64,000 nt of DNA from an uncultured Bacilli bacterium (lineage in GTDB: Bacteria > Bacillota_I > Bacilli_A > RF39 > UBA660). Of the stretch, positions 52,968 through 63,277 are shown piece by piece (the stretch's first letter is position 1; every line of letters starts with the position of its first letter). Location: assembly GCA_934131175.1 (NCBI GenBank), contig CAKOZD010000006.1:1-64000 (forward strand), given 5' to 3'. A program made the translations under genes and the position numbers. A model generated the notes under the pieces. It saw only the letters and a list, made by a program, of their open reading frames with translations, ran no database searches and was not told the origin of the DNA.

Positions 52968-54818
52968 TTAACTATAAGTAACATCAACATATAATATTCC
53001 ACTCTGACCAGTTCCATCATCATATCTATAAGTATAATAAATTTTACCATTATTAATTCTTTCTGTACAATCATTAGTCCAGTTACACAAAAGTGTATTA
53101 GTACTTGAATTAAATATATATTTATAGAATTTTCCAGTTTGAGAAGCGTATTTATATGTACTAACATTAAACTTAGCAGTACCTGACCACTTTAGACTAC
53201 ATCTTCTATCACTTGCAGAGTAAATTTCATTATTATCACATGAATAAGTTACATTACCTTCAGTACTTTCTATATGTGGAGTACATCCCCTTGTATTACA
53301 TAAAACACTCTGAGATTCACTAAGACCAGTTGAACCAGGACATTTAACGCTACTGTCTAGTGTTGACTGATATGAACAAGTTCTTACTTGCTTTTGTGAG
53401 CCACCTGCACATTCTCTAGAACAACTTCCAGAATTTTTCCATTCTGTACAAACTGCCTTCTTTTGACTACAACAATCAGGATTTTGACAGCTATAATCAC
53501 GTGTTGTTGTACCACAAGAATTATTTAAATATTTATCTTTTTTACCTATTTCTTGCTTTATCTTAGCAATACCACAAACACCACAACTTTGGCCACTAGA
53601 ATTAGTCCAATTACCAATATTTACTGTAGTTGTACATGACTTATATACCTTATAAGTATATGCCTTAGAATTATTACCTTTTACCTCATTTAAAGCCTCA
53701 TCTCTTGCTTTAATATAAATATTATGAGTACTACCATCATAACTTGCTTTTGGAATATCAACAGAGATTAAATCAGAATAATTCTTCCATCCACTACTAC
53801 AAGTTCCTACAGTATCAAATTTATCAAAAGTAATACAAACACTCATTTTATTTTTATCTTTTGTAGTCTCATCAACAAGACCTAATTTAACATCAACACT
53901 TGTTGTATTATAATCACTACTCTTAGAATAAATAACTTTAGTATCTGTAATCTTAGGAGGTGTATTATCAAGACTATACGTTCCTGCTAAAACAATATCA
54001 GTATTATTATCTCCAGTCCATCTTTTACCATATAAATCATATAAATCATTAGATTTAACAAATAAATATAAAACACCAGTTGCATCACTAGGAGAAGTAA
54101 TTGGAGATGATTTAGAATTATAATAACCAGTACTCAAAATTGCATTCTTTTGACTATCAACTGAATCATATTTAATAGATGCCTTATTCCAATCATCAGA
54201 CGAAATACTACTAGGATCATTAGAATAACTCCAAGCATAATATAAATTACCAGAAACAGAATTTATTCCAGTATTACTTTTAACATTAATTCTAATAGAA
54301 ATAGACTTTTTAGAATCATAAAACTTATCAATAGAAATAACCATATCATTAGAAAAATCAACAAAACAATCATCCCTATTCATTGTATATGGATTATTAT
54401 TAGATGAATCTCTCTTAGGATAAACTAATGAAATTGCATTCTCTCCATTATTAGTACACCCCATATACGCATAATACTTATACTTATTATCTGCTTTAGT
54501 AACCATTACAAAAGTATTAGAAGTATTACAAGAAATATTATCAATATTAATATCTTTAATTAAATTTTTTCCTAGTAAGTCTCTATAACTTATATAAGCA
54601 CAACCTGCTTCTTTATTACCAAATATATCTTTACTATAAGAATCATTGTATAACTTAGCAGCATCTAATAGAGCCTGATGATATGAATCATATTTTTTAT
54701 TTGTATTAGACTCAATTACATTTCTTACAATAGGTAAACTAAGAAGAGTAATAATACCAAGTATCGCAATAACTACAAGTAACTCAACTAAAGTAAACCC
54801 CTTTTTTTTCTTTTTCAT
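52968..54818 (-). CDS. Giant type IV prepilin-like protein with thrombospondin-1-like segment
   Basis: 616 residues, far longer than usual pilins of 120-200. KKKKKGFTLVELLVVIAILGII is a canonical class III signal, to be cut after the Gly by the prepilin peptidase at 59392. After the pilin-type N-terminal helix, the ectodomain has two long beta-rich parts and then a Cys-rich stretch. Its WKNSGSCSRECAGGSQKQVRTC resembles a thrombospondin type 1 repeat; CGVCGIAKI and NPDCCSQKKAVC are other Cys pairs. It could be a pilus-tip or surface adhesin. This is inference from layout; the prepilin signal is certain. Confidence 0.88.
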   Translation of the reverse strand: MKKKKKGFTLVELLVVIAILGIITLLSLPIVRNVIESNTNKKYDSYHQALLDAAKLYNDSYSKDIFGNKEAGCAYISYRDLLGKNLIKDINIDNISCNTSNTFVMVTKADNKYKYYAYMGCTNNGENAISLVYPKRDSSNNNPYTMNRDDCFVDFSNDMVISIDKFYDSKKSISIRINVKSNTGINSVSGNLYYAWSYSNDPSSISSDDWNKASIKYDSVDSQKNAILSTGYYNSKSSPITSPSDATGVLYLFVKSNDLYDLYGKRWTGDNNTDIVLAGTYSLDNTPPKITDTKVIYSKSSDYNTTSVDVKLGLVDETTKDKNKMSVCITFDKFDTVGTCSSGWKNYSDLISVDIPKASYDGSTHNIYIKARDEALNEVKGNNSKAYTYKVYKSCTTTVNIGNWTNSSGQSCGVCGIAKIKQEIGKKDKYLNNSCGTTTRDYSCQNPDCCSQKKAVCTEWKNSGSCSRECAGGSQKQVRTCSYQSTLDSSVKCPGSTGLSESQSVLCNTRGCTPHIESTEGNVTYSCDNNEIYSASDRRCSLKWSGTAKFNVSTYKYASQTGKFYKYIFNSSTNTLLCNWTNDCTERINNGKIYYTYRYDDGTGQSGILYVDVTYS

Positions 54819-54856
54819 ATCATCAAACCTTTCTATATATAATTCAATACTTATAA

Positions 54857-55567
54857 TTAGTCATTATTCTTTTTATTCTTACTTCTAGAATTAATATACT
54901 CTCTAATCTTAGAAATATTATAATTATACTCTGGAATATCTGGGAATGCTTTAAATAATCTATTATGGAAAAATCTATATTTCTTAAGAGATTTTTTTAC
55001 TTCTTCTCTAATCTGTTTAGTTGAATCTTTATCAGTAAATTTTGAAGTATCAGCCTTTAATTTACAAATTGTAAATGTTGATATTAAGAAATCATTAAAC
55101 ATAATTATAAATAAAATAATTCCTATAATAATTAACAAATGATGATTAAAACTACTTAATATTTTAAATATAATAGGATTAGTAACTTTAACTATAATTA
55201 AACTACCAAGTCCAAATAAAACCCCTGTTTCTAAACATATTCTTCCATTTAAATTAAACTTTTTATGTGAATAATCCCACCATCTAAGCCTAAATATCTT
55301 TTCCATTATAAGACTAGTTAAATATTCAAGTAAGCAGCAAAAGAAACACCCCATTATAAATAAAGCAACTAAATCATTTTGATACTTATCCAAATAATAA
55401 GTAATTATTAAAGAACCAAATCCAAATATAGGTAAATATGGTCCTATAAAGTATCCTCTACTAAAATTAAGTTTCCCAGTTTCAAAAAAGATTCCCATAA
55501 CTTCACATAAATATCCAATAATTGAATATATAAAAAATACTAAAAAAACATAAATCACTTTATACAT
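54857..55567 (-). CDS. ABC_trans_CmpB (PF06541-like) membrane protein
   Basis: 236 residues with about 6 helices. Diagnostic strings: FIYSIIGYLCEVMG, SRGYFIGPYLPIFGFG, CLLEYLTSLIMEKIF and RWWDYSHKKFNLNGRICLETGVLFGLG. The family is annotated as a putative ABC transporter permease, but no ATPase is nearby and the function is not proven. A C-terminal basic cytoplasmic tail with KKSLKKYRFFHNRLFKAFPD follows the last helix, which is usual. Confidence 0.88.
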   Translation of the reverse strand: MYKVIYVFLVFFIYSIIGYLCEVMGIFFETGKLNFSRGYFIGPYLPIFGFGSLIITYYLDKYQNDLVALFIMGCFFCCLLEYLTSLIMEKIFRLRWWDYSHKKFNLNGRICLETGVLFGLGSLIIVKVTNPIIFKILSSFNHHLLIIIGIILFIIMFNDFLISTFTICKLKADTSKFTDKDSTKQIREEVKKSLKKYRFFHNRLFKAFPDIPEYNYNISKIREYINSRSKNKKNND

Positions 55568-55620
55568 ATTCTCACAACCTTATATTAATTATATTAAATA
55601 TTTATAAAATTGTAAAAGAA

Positions 55621-55643
55621 AAAAAGTAGATAACCTACTTTTT
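55621..55643 (-). terminator. Intrinsic terminator after the pyrophosphatase gene
   Basis: 8-bp stem AAAAGTAG / CTACTTTT with a 5-nt loop and T-run on the minus strand. Confidence 0.8.
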
Positions 55644-55656
55644 TCTAATATTAATA

Positions 55657-57273
55657 TTAATTTTCAAGTACTTCCATAATTAGAGGAACTACATTACGTT
55701 TACGTGAAACACATCCATCTATAAATGTACCTTCACTCATATCTTTTTGATATGCAACATCCATTATACCTTTTCCTTTAGTACTAAATATTACATAACT
55801 ACCATTTTTAATAATATCTGTAACATATAAAGCAACTAATGCATAGTTATTAGATTCTGCTACTTCATCAAGTACATGAATGTATCCATCCAATTCTTTT
55901 TCAATATCATCAAAGTTCATTGTAAAGAATTGGCCTATTGCAAAATTCTTATCATTTACATTAAATAATTTATAATCATTATATAATACATCTTCTTTAC
56001 TCATACCATCAAGTGAAGTACCACTCTTTAATAATTCCATACCATAATCATGGTAATCAACTTCTGCAATTCTTGCAAGTTCAGTAACTGCTTTTTCATC
56101 AATTGCTGTTGCTGTTGGACTCTTAAGGATTAATGTATCTGATAAAATACCAGATAATAATGCTCCTGCAATCTCTTTTGGAATTTCAACATTGCTTTCT
56201 TTATACATTGTATAAATTATTGTACAAGTAGAACCTACTGCCATATTTCTAAAGTTAATTGGGTAACCTGTAGTTATACTTCCTAAATTATGATGATCAA
56301 AGATTTCTAAAATATTTGCTTCATCTAATCCTTCAACACTTTGTAGTTTTTCATTATGGTCAACTAGCATAACATTCTTTGGATGCTTTTCACTTAAATC
56401 AGTAATTTTAAGTAATCCAAGACACTTATTATTCTTATCTACTACAGGATAATTAGTATGTTTCAACTTATTATTGATATCTACTATATCACTAATAAAA
56501 TCAGTATCAACAAACTTAGTTGGATTATAAACTTTAATCATAGTCTTAATGTAATTAGCAAGTGCTACAAGTCTAGAAACTCTATAAGTATCATATGGAG
56601 TTCTAATAATACTAACACCGTTCTTACGAGCGATTTCTACATGTTCTTCTTTAATATAACAATCATTAGTTAAAATAATTAACTTAACTGAAGAATTAAC
56701 AGCATACTCTAATACACTATGTCTATCTCCTACTATTAATATATCGTTAGGAGTAAGTTTAACATTAGAAATAAATGTTGTACTACGATATGCAGCAACT
56801 AATATTTTACCAACAATCTCCTTAGTACATCTAAGTATTTCTTCACCCTTTAGTACATGTAATAAATTATCATATGAAGTATATAAATCTTCAACATTCT
56901 CATTAATAATAACATGAGATAAATCTTTTAAAGTAACAAGCCCTAAAAAAGTATTGTCACTCTTAACAACAGGAATACCAGTAAGTTCTGCTTTAAGCAT
57001 TGCTTGATATCCATCATAAATACTTTCTGTATCTTTAATAAAATACTTTTTATGATAATTTACATCTTTTAATTGAAGTTTAACATCATTTAAATATTTA
57101 GGTTCTTTTAAACCAAAATACTTTAGTGCAAAACTTGACTCTTTATTAATATTTCCAAGTACTCTAGGTTCTGTATTATCTCCTAATTTATTTTTTAGAT
57201 ATGAAAGCCCAATAGCTGCCATAACTGAATCAGAATCTGGTTTCTTATGACCAAATATAAATGTTTTTCTCAT
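55657..57273 (-). CDS. ppaC: Manganese-dependent inorganic pyrophosphatase with CBS and DRTGG domains
   Basis: About 538 residues from ATG 57273, where GAAGTGAG is at proper distance; an ATG 11 codons further up has no ribosome site. The DHH catalytic part is split: GHKKPDSDS at the start, and EIFDHHNLGS after the inserted regulatory region. The insert (about 60-300) holds two CBS halves around a DRTGG domain, as in the nucleotide-regulated CBS-PPases. The DHHA2 end has GCVSRKRNVVPLIM. It hydrolyses PPi and is controlled by adenine nucleotides. Length matches the family. Confidence 0.93.
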   Translation of the reverse strand: MRKTFIFGHKKPDSDSVMAAIGLSYLKNKLGDNTEPRVLGNINKESSFALKYFGLKEPKYLNDVKLQLKDVNYHKKYFIKDTESIYDGYQAMLKAELTGIPVVKSDNTFLGLVTLKDLSHVIINENVEDLYTSYDNLLHVLKGEEILRCTKEIVGKILVAAYRSTTFISNVKLTPNDILIVGDRHSVLEYAVNSSVKLIILTNDCYIKEEHVEIARKNGVSIIRTPYDTYRVSRLVALANYIKTMIKVYNPTKFVDTDFISDIVDINNKLKHTNYPVVDKNNKCLGLLKITDLSEKHPKNVMLVDHNEKLQSVEGLDEANILEIFDHHNLGSITTGYPINFRNMAVGSTCTIIYTMYKESNVEIPKEIAGALLSGILSDTLILKSPTATAIDEKAVTELARIAEVDYHDYGMELLKSGTSLDGMSKEDVLYNDYKLFNVNDKNFAIGQFFTMNFDDIEKELDGYIHVLDEVAESNNYALVALYVTDIIKNGSYVIFSTKGKGIMDVAYQKDMSEGTFIDGCVSRKRNVVPLIMEVLEN

Positions 57274-57412
57274 ACCTCTCACTTCTTTCTTGTCAAAGTA
57301 TACCATAAAACCCTTTTAAAAACAAGAAATTCACTATAAAAATTAATTATAATATTAGAAAATTTGAAATTTATTTTTAAGTACCACACAACTATTAATT
57401 ATTACAAAAAAA

Positions 57413-57430
57413 AGATAGTATTAACTATCT
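57413..57430 (-). terminator. Intrinsic terminator overlapping the HD-domain gene end
   Basis: 7-bp stem AGATAGT / ACTATCT with a 4-nt loop, then eight T on the minus strand. Confidence 0.8.
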
Positions 57431-57916
57431 AAATTTACTAACTATAAATATAAACGCGAAACTTACTGCTGTTTTTAAACTATTCTTAGTAACATATCCT
57501 CTTTCAAATATAGCAGATATATCATCAATTAAATCAACAATCCAACTTTCTAAATATTTTGGTGGTCTTAAAGTACATGGCCACATATGAGTTCTAATTA
57601 TATCTTCTTGAAGCTCACTAAGTTCAAAATATTTTTTAGAATTATTAACTGCAATTTCAGGATGTTTAGTTACTTTTAAGAATACATTAACATGTTTTAC
57701 CTCATTAGTAAAAAAGTCATGAAGTAAAGCAGCACGTGTTGCCTCAATATAATTAAGATGAAGTGCTTTTGTAACTAAATAAGTATAATAACTTACTCTA
57801 AGTGAATGATCAAGTCTAGTAATACCATGATGACGACATTCACCAAGCTTTAAAAAAGCCTCATGTTCATATATATCATTAATAATTTTATAAAACTCAC
57901 TCTTCTTATATTTCAT
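57425..57916 (-). CDS. HD-domain hydrolase-like protein
   Basis: 163 residues. GITRLDHSLRVSYYTYLV has the first His, AALLHDFFTNE the HD pair, and further His and Asp residues are in VTKHPEI and WIVDLIDDISA. HD proteins of this size are metal-dependent phosphohydrolases acting on nucleotides or similar substrates. The specific reaction is unknown. It is 113 nt after the DnaB-like gene and has its own terminator. Confidence 0.85.
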   Translation of the reverse strand: MKYKKSEFYKIINDIYEHEAFLKLGECRHHGITRLDHSLRVSYYTYLVTKALHLNYIEATRAALLHDFFTNEVKHVNVFLKVTKHPEIAVNNSKKYFELSELQEDIIRTHMWPCTLRPPKYLESWIVDLIDDISAIFERGYVTKNSLKTAVSFAFIFIVSKFR

Positions 57917-58029
57917 TTAACATCCCTTTAATATTATATTTTCTCCGTAAATAAATATATCATAATAAATATAATTATTAAAGTTTGTAAATGTTTATAA
58001 GGTAATTATAACCATATATTTACACAATT

Positions 58030-59331
58030 TTACACTAATTCATTTAAAATATTTTCTAATTCTTCTACATCTTCACTATTAGCCTCATCTATTTCATTAT
58101 CTTTATTAAACCATACAGGTACATCATTCTTTGTCTCTTTCTTAGTCGTTACCTTCTCTTTAGGTTTAATAATTTTCTTTAATTTCTTATGTTCTTTTTC
58201 CGTAAGACGCATAGCATCCTCAACAGTTTCAACATTAAGTCTTTTCCACTGACCAGCTATTGTTTCAACATAACTCTTCTTTAATTGTTGATCATTTACT
58301 TGTAAAACATAACTTATAAGTACATTTACAACGCCAGGATTTAATTTCTGATCAATCATTAAACTTTCAATCAAACGCTTATCTCTATCAGTTGGTTCTG
58401 CCCCTTTATACTTAGCCTTTAATAATTGATATGGAGTAACATTTTCAAAAGTATAAACAAGCCTAGCCCACTTAGAATTATCTCCTTTAGGTTTCTTTAA
58501 AAAATCTGGTTGTCTATTATAAATAACAGTAGGCAAATTACCAGCGTTATCAAACTTATAATAATCTCTACAACTCTTACGAAGTATTGTCTTATCAATA
58601 AGACCTTTTTCATTTAATGAATCACGAACAAGTCCTTGCATATCTAAAGTATCTAAATTATAAATAAAACTAAGATTATTAATTAAAGTACGTACTTCAC
58701 TATTAAAACAATTCTTACTCATTTGAGTATCAGGTATACTTGAAATAATTGTATTAAAATCAATTCCTTTATTAATTAAAATATTATTAGAATCTCTCTT
58801 AGTAACATCGTTAATCTCCTCTGTAATAGTTCCAACACGACTATTAAACACTTCATCAAATGAATGAGTAATATCATCATACTCTTTCAAATTAAGTCTA
58901 GGTACTTTAAAATAATTAAGTAATTTATCATACTCTTTCTTACCTACATTATTATATAAAACAATATTAAGTATAGGATGATTAAAAAACTCATGTGGAG
59001 TAATAGGACTAAATAATAAATAAACATATTGATTAACATTATCTTTTTTTAGATAGGTTTTAACTAACCCCACTGCCTCTAATTTTTCACGTGCAATTAC
59101 AATATCATCTAAATTAAGTTGCATAGTAGTCATTAAATGATAATGAGTCAAATCATCACTTATAATTTCAAGTCTATCTAAATCATCTATTAAAGTATAA
59201 TAAAGAGCAACTGCACTATATCCGATTATTGGTTGATATAACATAGAAATAACTTTTTTATCTTTATCTGTAATTATTGTCTTATTAACAACAGTATAAG
59301 TATCTGCTGGTAAAATACTAATATTTCTCAT
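58030..59331 (-). CDS. dnaB: DnaB/DnaD-type replication initiation and membrane attachment protein
   Basis: About 433 residues from ATG 59331; GGTGGTGATTGC is its ribosome site, and the ATG six codons upstream overlaps that site. The start ILPADTYTVVNKTIITDKDKKVISMLYQPIIG is typical of Bacillota DnaB (the loader, not the helicase). A C-terminal DnaD-like domain has TPYQLLKAKYKGAEPTDRDKRLIESLM and the NPGVVNVLISYVLQVNDQQL helix, with a Lys-rich end. It helps load the replicative helicase at oriC. The usual partner DnaI is not in view. Confidence 0.88.
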   Translation of the reverse strand: MRNISILPADTYTVVNKTIITDKDKKVISMLYQPIIGYSAVALYYTLIDDLDRLEIISDDLTHYHLMTTMQLNLDDIVIAREKLEAVGLVKTYLKKDNVNQYVYLLFSPITPHEFFNHPILNIVLYNNVGKKEYDKLLNYFKVPRLNLKEYDDITHSFDEVFNSRVGTITEEINDVTKRDSNNILINKGIDFNTIISSIPDTQMSKNCFNSEVRTLINNLSFIYNLDTLDMQGLVRDSLNEKGLIDKTILRKSCRDYYKFDNAGNLPTVIYNRQPDFLKKPKGDNSKWARLVYTFENVTPYQLLKAKYKGAEPTDRDKRLIESLMIDQKLNPGVVNVLISYVLQVNDQQLKKSYVETIAGQWKRLNVETVEDAMRLTEKEHKKLKKIIKPKEKVTTKKETKNDVPVWFNKDNEIDEANSEDVEELENILNELV

Positions 59332-59374
59332 GCAATCACCACCTACCAAATATAATATTATAAATTTAAAAAAA

Positions 59375-59393
59375 AAGAAAGAATTTCTTTCTT
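59375..59393 (-). terminator. Intrinsic terminator after the prepilin peptidase gene
   Basis: 7-bp stem AAGAAAG / CTTTCTT, loop of 5, followed by nine T on the minus strand. It lies just after the stop codon of the peptidase. Confidence 0.75.
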
Positions 59394-60159
59394 AAATTGA
59401 TTGAATAAATTCAATTATCATATTTAAATCTATTCTTGTAAAATATATAAACATACAACTTATTAATAGAAATGGTCCAAACGGTACTAAATTAACATTT
59501 CTTTTTAAAAGAATTATAAGAGATACTGGTAATGCTAAAAAACTTGCTATAAAAAGAACAAATAAACCAAGAATTGGATTGATTACCAGTCCAAAGACAA
59601 ACATTAACTTAATATCTCCGCCACCTAGACTCTCTTTTTTAAACAAAAAGTTTCCAATAAGCATTACAAGATACATTAAAAAGAATAAACTAATACCAGA
59701 CAAAATACTAAATAAAGCACTCATAACTCCACTATTTAAACAAGTTATAATTAGAAAGTATCCAGAAAAAAATATTAGTAATTGATCAGGAATTATATAG
59801 TAACTTATATCAGATACACTAACAATTATTAATAAAGCAACAATTCCTAAAGCAATCAATAACTCATATGAAAATCCAAATATAAAATAACTAAGAGCAA
59901 ACAAAACTCCTGTAAAAAATTCCATATAACTAGAAAGAGGACTTATCTTTGTACCACAATATCTACATCTTCCTCGTAAAAACAAATAAGAAATAATTGG
60001 AATCATATCAAGTAAACTAAGTTCATGTGTACAATTATCACAATGACTTCTACCTTTTATAAAACCTTCTCCTCTAGGAAGTCTAGAACCAACTACTGTA
60101 AAAAATGATCCCATAAGTGTTCCTAAAATAAAAAAGATAATTAAATAAACTATATCCAT
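59392..60159 (-). CDS. Type IV prepilin peptidase/methyltransferase (A24)
   Basis: 255 residues. SFFTVVGSRLPRGEGFIKGRSHCDNCTHEL and GRCRYCGTKIS give the N-terminal domain with two CxxC zinc pairs. About 7 membrane helices follow. The two catalytic aspartates are in SDISYYIIPDQLL and GGGDIKLMFVFGL. It cleaves the FTLVE-type prepilin encoded at 52968. It is 13 nt downstream of the PilC-like gene, in the same operon. Confidence 0.94.
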   Translation of the reverse strand: MDIVYLIIFFILGTLMGSFFTVVGSRLPRGEGFIKGRSHCDNCTHELSLLDMIPIISYLFLRGRCRYCGTKISPLSSYMEFFTGVLFALSYFIFGFSYELLIALGIVALLIIVSVSDISYYIIPDQLLIFFSGYFLIITCLNSGVMSALFSILSGISLFFLMYLVMLIGNFLFKKESLGGGDIKLMFVFGLVINPILGLFVLFIASFLALPVSLIILLKRNVNLVPFGPFLLISCMFIYFTRIDLNMIIEFIQSI

Positions 60160-60172
60160 ATAATTACCTCCT

Positions 60173-61672
60173 CTATTTAACTTGACTATAAATACTAAAC
60201 ATAGGTTGAATAATTGATAAAAGTATTACACCAACAACAACTGCTAAGAAACAGATTAATAATGGTTCTACTAAACTCTTCATTTGATCAATTACGTTTT
60301 TATGTAGCATTTGAAAATGTCCCGCAACTTTTTCCATCATATTACCAAGCTGTCCTGTAGACTCACCTGTAACAATCATTTCATATGCAACAACAGGTAT
60401 TGCCCATTCTCCTTTAAATGCAGAAGAAACAGAATCACCTTTTCCTAAGTTCTCAAGACACTTATTAATTATTCTTTTATAAACTTCATTATTTGTAATC
60501 TTACTAAGAATTTCCATACTGTCTGTAATAAATACACCATGGTTTAAAAGAGATGCAAACGTCTTAGTAAAGTTTGCAATTTCATTATATATAATTATGT
60601 TTTTAACAACTGGTACATGCATAAGAAATATTTGAACACTTTCCCTAAACTTTTGTACTCTAGTAAACAACTGAATAAATATAAAAACAATAATAAATAT
60701 AACTAAAAGTATCATATACCACTTTGCCTTAATAAAATCACTAAGTGATAATATTGCAAGTGTAAGTGCAGGCATTTCAGCTCCATTATCAGCAAACATA
60801 CTAGAAAATTGTGGAACTAAATATGTAAGCATAAATATTAATACACCAAAAGCAATAGTTAATACAACAACTGGATAAGTCATTGCAGACTTCATTTGCT
60901 TTCTAGTCTGATCCATAGATGTATAATACTCAGCCATATCGTCCAAAATGGATGGTAAATCACCTGTCATTTCAGCAGTCTTTATCATATTAACTAAAAG
61001 TTTAGGATAAACCTTATCTTGCATAATCATAGCATCACTTAAACTCTCACCTTTTAGTAACTGATAAACTAACTGGTTAAAACTTTTCTTAAGATTAGCC
61101 TTTCTTGTTTGCTTAGCAAGAATTCTAACAGAATCTGCAAGTGGAATACCGGCTTTAATATAAGTTGACAACTGAGTAAGTGAAAAAGATAAGTCACTAG
61201 CACCAATTTTACTATTAGCACCAATATCTATATCAAATTTACTTCTCTCTTTAACTTCCAAAACTTGATAGTCTTGACTAAGCAAAAAGTTTCTAACATC
61301 ATTTTCACTCTCTGCTTCAAATGTACCTTGTTCTTTTTTACCAACGCCATTTATTATTGTATATCTATAATCCTTTGTAGGATGTTTAATTTTTGCTCTT
61401 TTATCTGATAAAACAGATGCTTCCTCAGGTAAAACCACCTCTTCTTGACTAGGTCCGTTTGCACCTGGCATCGTATTATATATATCAGCAGCATTTGGTT
61501 GAGGTTGTTGGGTTTGTTGTACTTGTTGAACATTTTGAACATCTTGTTGTACTGCACCTTGAGTATTACCTTCAAGTGATGCTGAAGTCTGACTATTTTG
61601 AACATTTCCTGAGGCAGCACTTGCTTGAGCAGCAACATTAACTTCTTTTTTCTTCTTTGAAAATAGCCCCAT
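60173..61672 (-). CDS. pilC: PilC/GspF-type inner membrane platform protein
   Basis: 499 residues. The first 80 residues are a disordered Gln/Asn/Ala-rich extension (QNVQQVQQTQQPQPN). Then two T2SSF domains: LSFSLTQLSTYIKAGIPLADSVRILAKQ and ANFTKTFASLLNHGVFITDSMEILSK, each followed by ETGDLP- or STGQLG-type turns and membrane helices. It is the platform for pilus assembly. The motor ATPase PilB is not in the window and should lie further upstream. The Q-rich head is longer than in most PilC proteins. Confidence 0.93.
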   Translation of the reverse strand: MGLFSKKKKEVNVAAQASAASGNVQNSQTSASLEGNTQGAVQQDVQNVQQVQQTQQPQPNAADIYNTMPGANGPSQEEVVLPEEASVLSDKRAKIKHPTKDYRYTIINGVGKKEQGTFEAESENDVRNFLLSQDYQVLEVKERSKFDIDIGANSKIGASDLSFSLTQLSTYIKAGIPLADSVRILAKQTRKANLKKSFNQLVYQLLKGESLSDAMIMQDKVYPKLLVNMIKTAEMTGDLPSILDDMAEYYTSMDQTRKQMKSAMTYPVVVLTIAFGVLIFMLTYLVPQFSSMFADNGAEMPALTLAILSLSDFIKAKWYMILLVIFIIVFIFIQLFTRVQKFRESVQIFLMHVPVVKNIIIYNEIANFTKTFASLLNHGVFITDSMEILSKITNNEVYKRIINKCLENLGKGDSVSSAFKGEWAIPVVAYEMIVTGESTGQLGNMMEKVAGHFQMLHKNVIDQMKSLVEPLLICFLAVVVGVILLSIIQPMFSIYSQVK

Positions 61673-61793
61673 ATAATCAACCTTCCTTTTAGTATTCTTA
61701 TCATAAATAATTTTAACATAATTAATTTTATTTTAAAATACTTATTTAAACATTTTAACCACTTTACATATATTAATATAGAGGTGACTAACT

Positions 61794-62096
61794 ATGTATC
61801 CAAATATACCACAATCTACAAGTTTACTATCAAAACTTGCTAATTTAAAAGGAACAATAAAATGGGCAGAACTACTAGAAGGTACAAAGAAAACCCTAGA
61901 TGTTGTAAATCAAGCAATACCAATATACTATCAAGTAAAACCAATTGTAAGTAATGCTAAAACTCTATTTAAAATTGCTAATGTTGTAAATTCAAATGAT
62001 CAAAGTGTAGAAAACAATAATCAAAGTAAAAATGAAGTACAAAAAAAAGAAGAGGTAGTCTCTTCTTCTAATAATAGTCCTATTTTCTATTTATAA
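61794..62096 (+). CDS. YqfQ/VrrA-like small protein
   Basis: 100 residues. KGTIKWAELLEGTKKTLDVVNQAIPIYYQVKPIVSNAKTLFKI, of which LDVVNQAIPIYYQVKP is the key part, is the conserved core of the YqfQ family. The tail is Asn/Ser/Lys-rich. No signal peptide. Function in Bacillota is not established. It is convergent with tgt, with only 2 nt between stops. GAGGTGACTAACT lies before the ATG. Confidence 0.8.
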   Translation: MYPNIPQSTSLLSKLANLKGTIKWAELLEGTKKTLDVVNQAIPIYYQVKPIVSNAKTLFKIANVVNSNDQSVENNNQSKNEVQKKEEVVSSSNNSPIFYL

Positions 62097-62098
62097 AA

Positions 62099-63238
<1,140 letters not shown>

Positions 63239-63277
63239 CTATTTCATTATAAAGGATTATAAAACTTTTTTCAAGAG

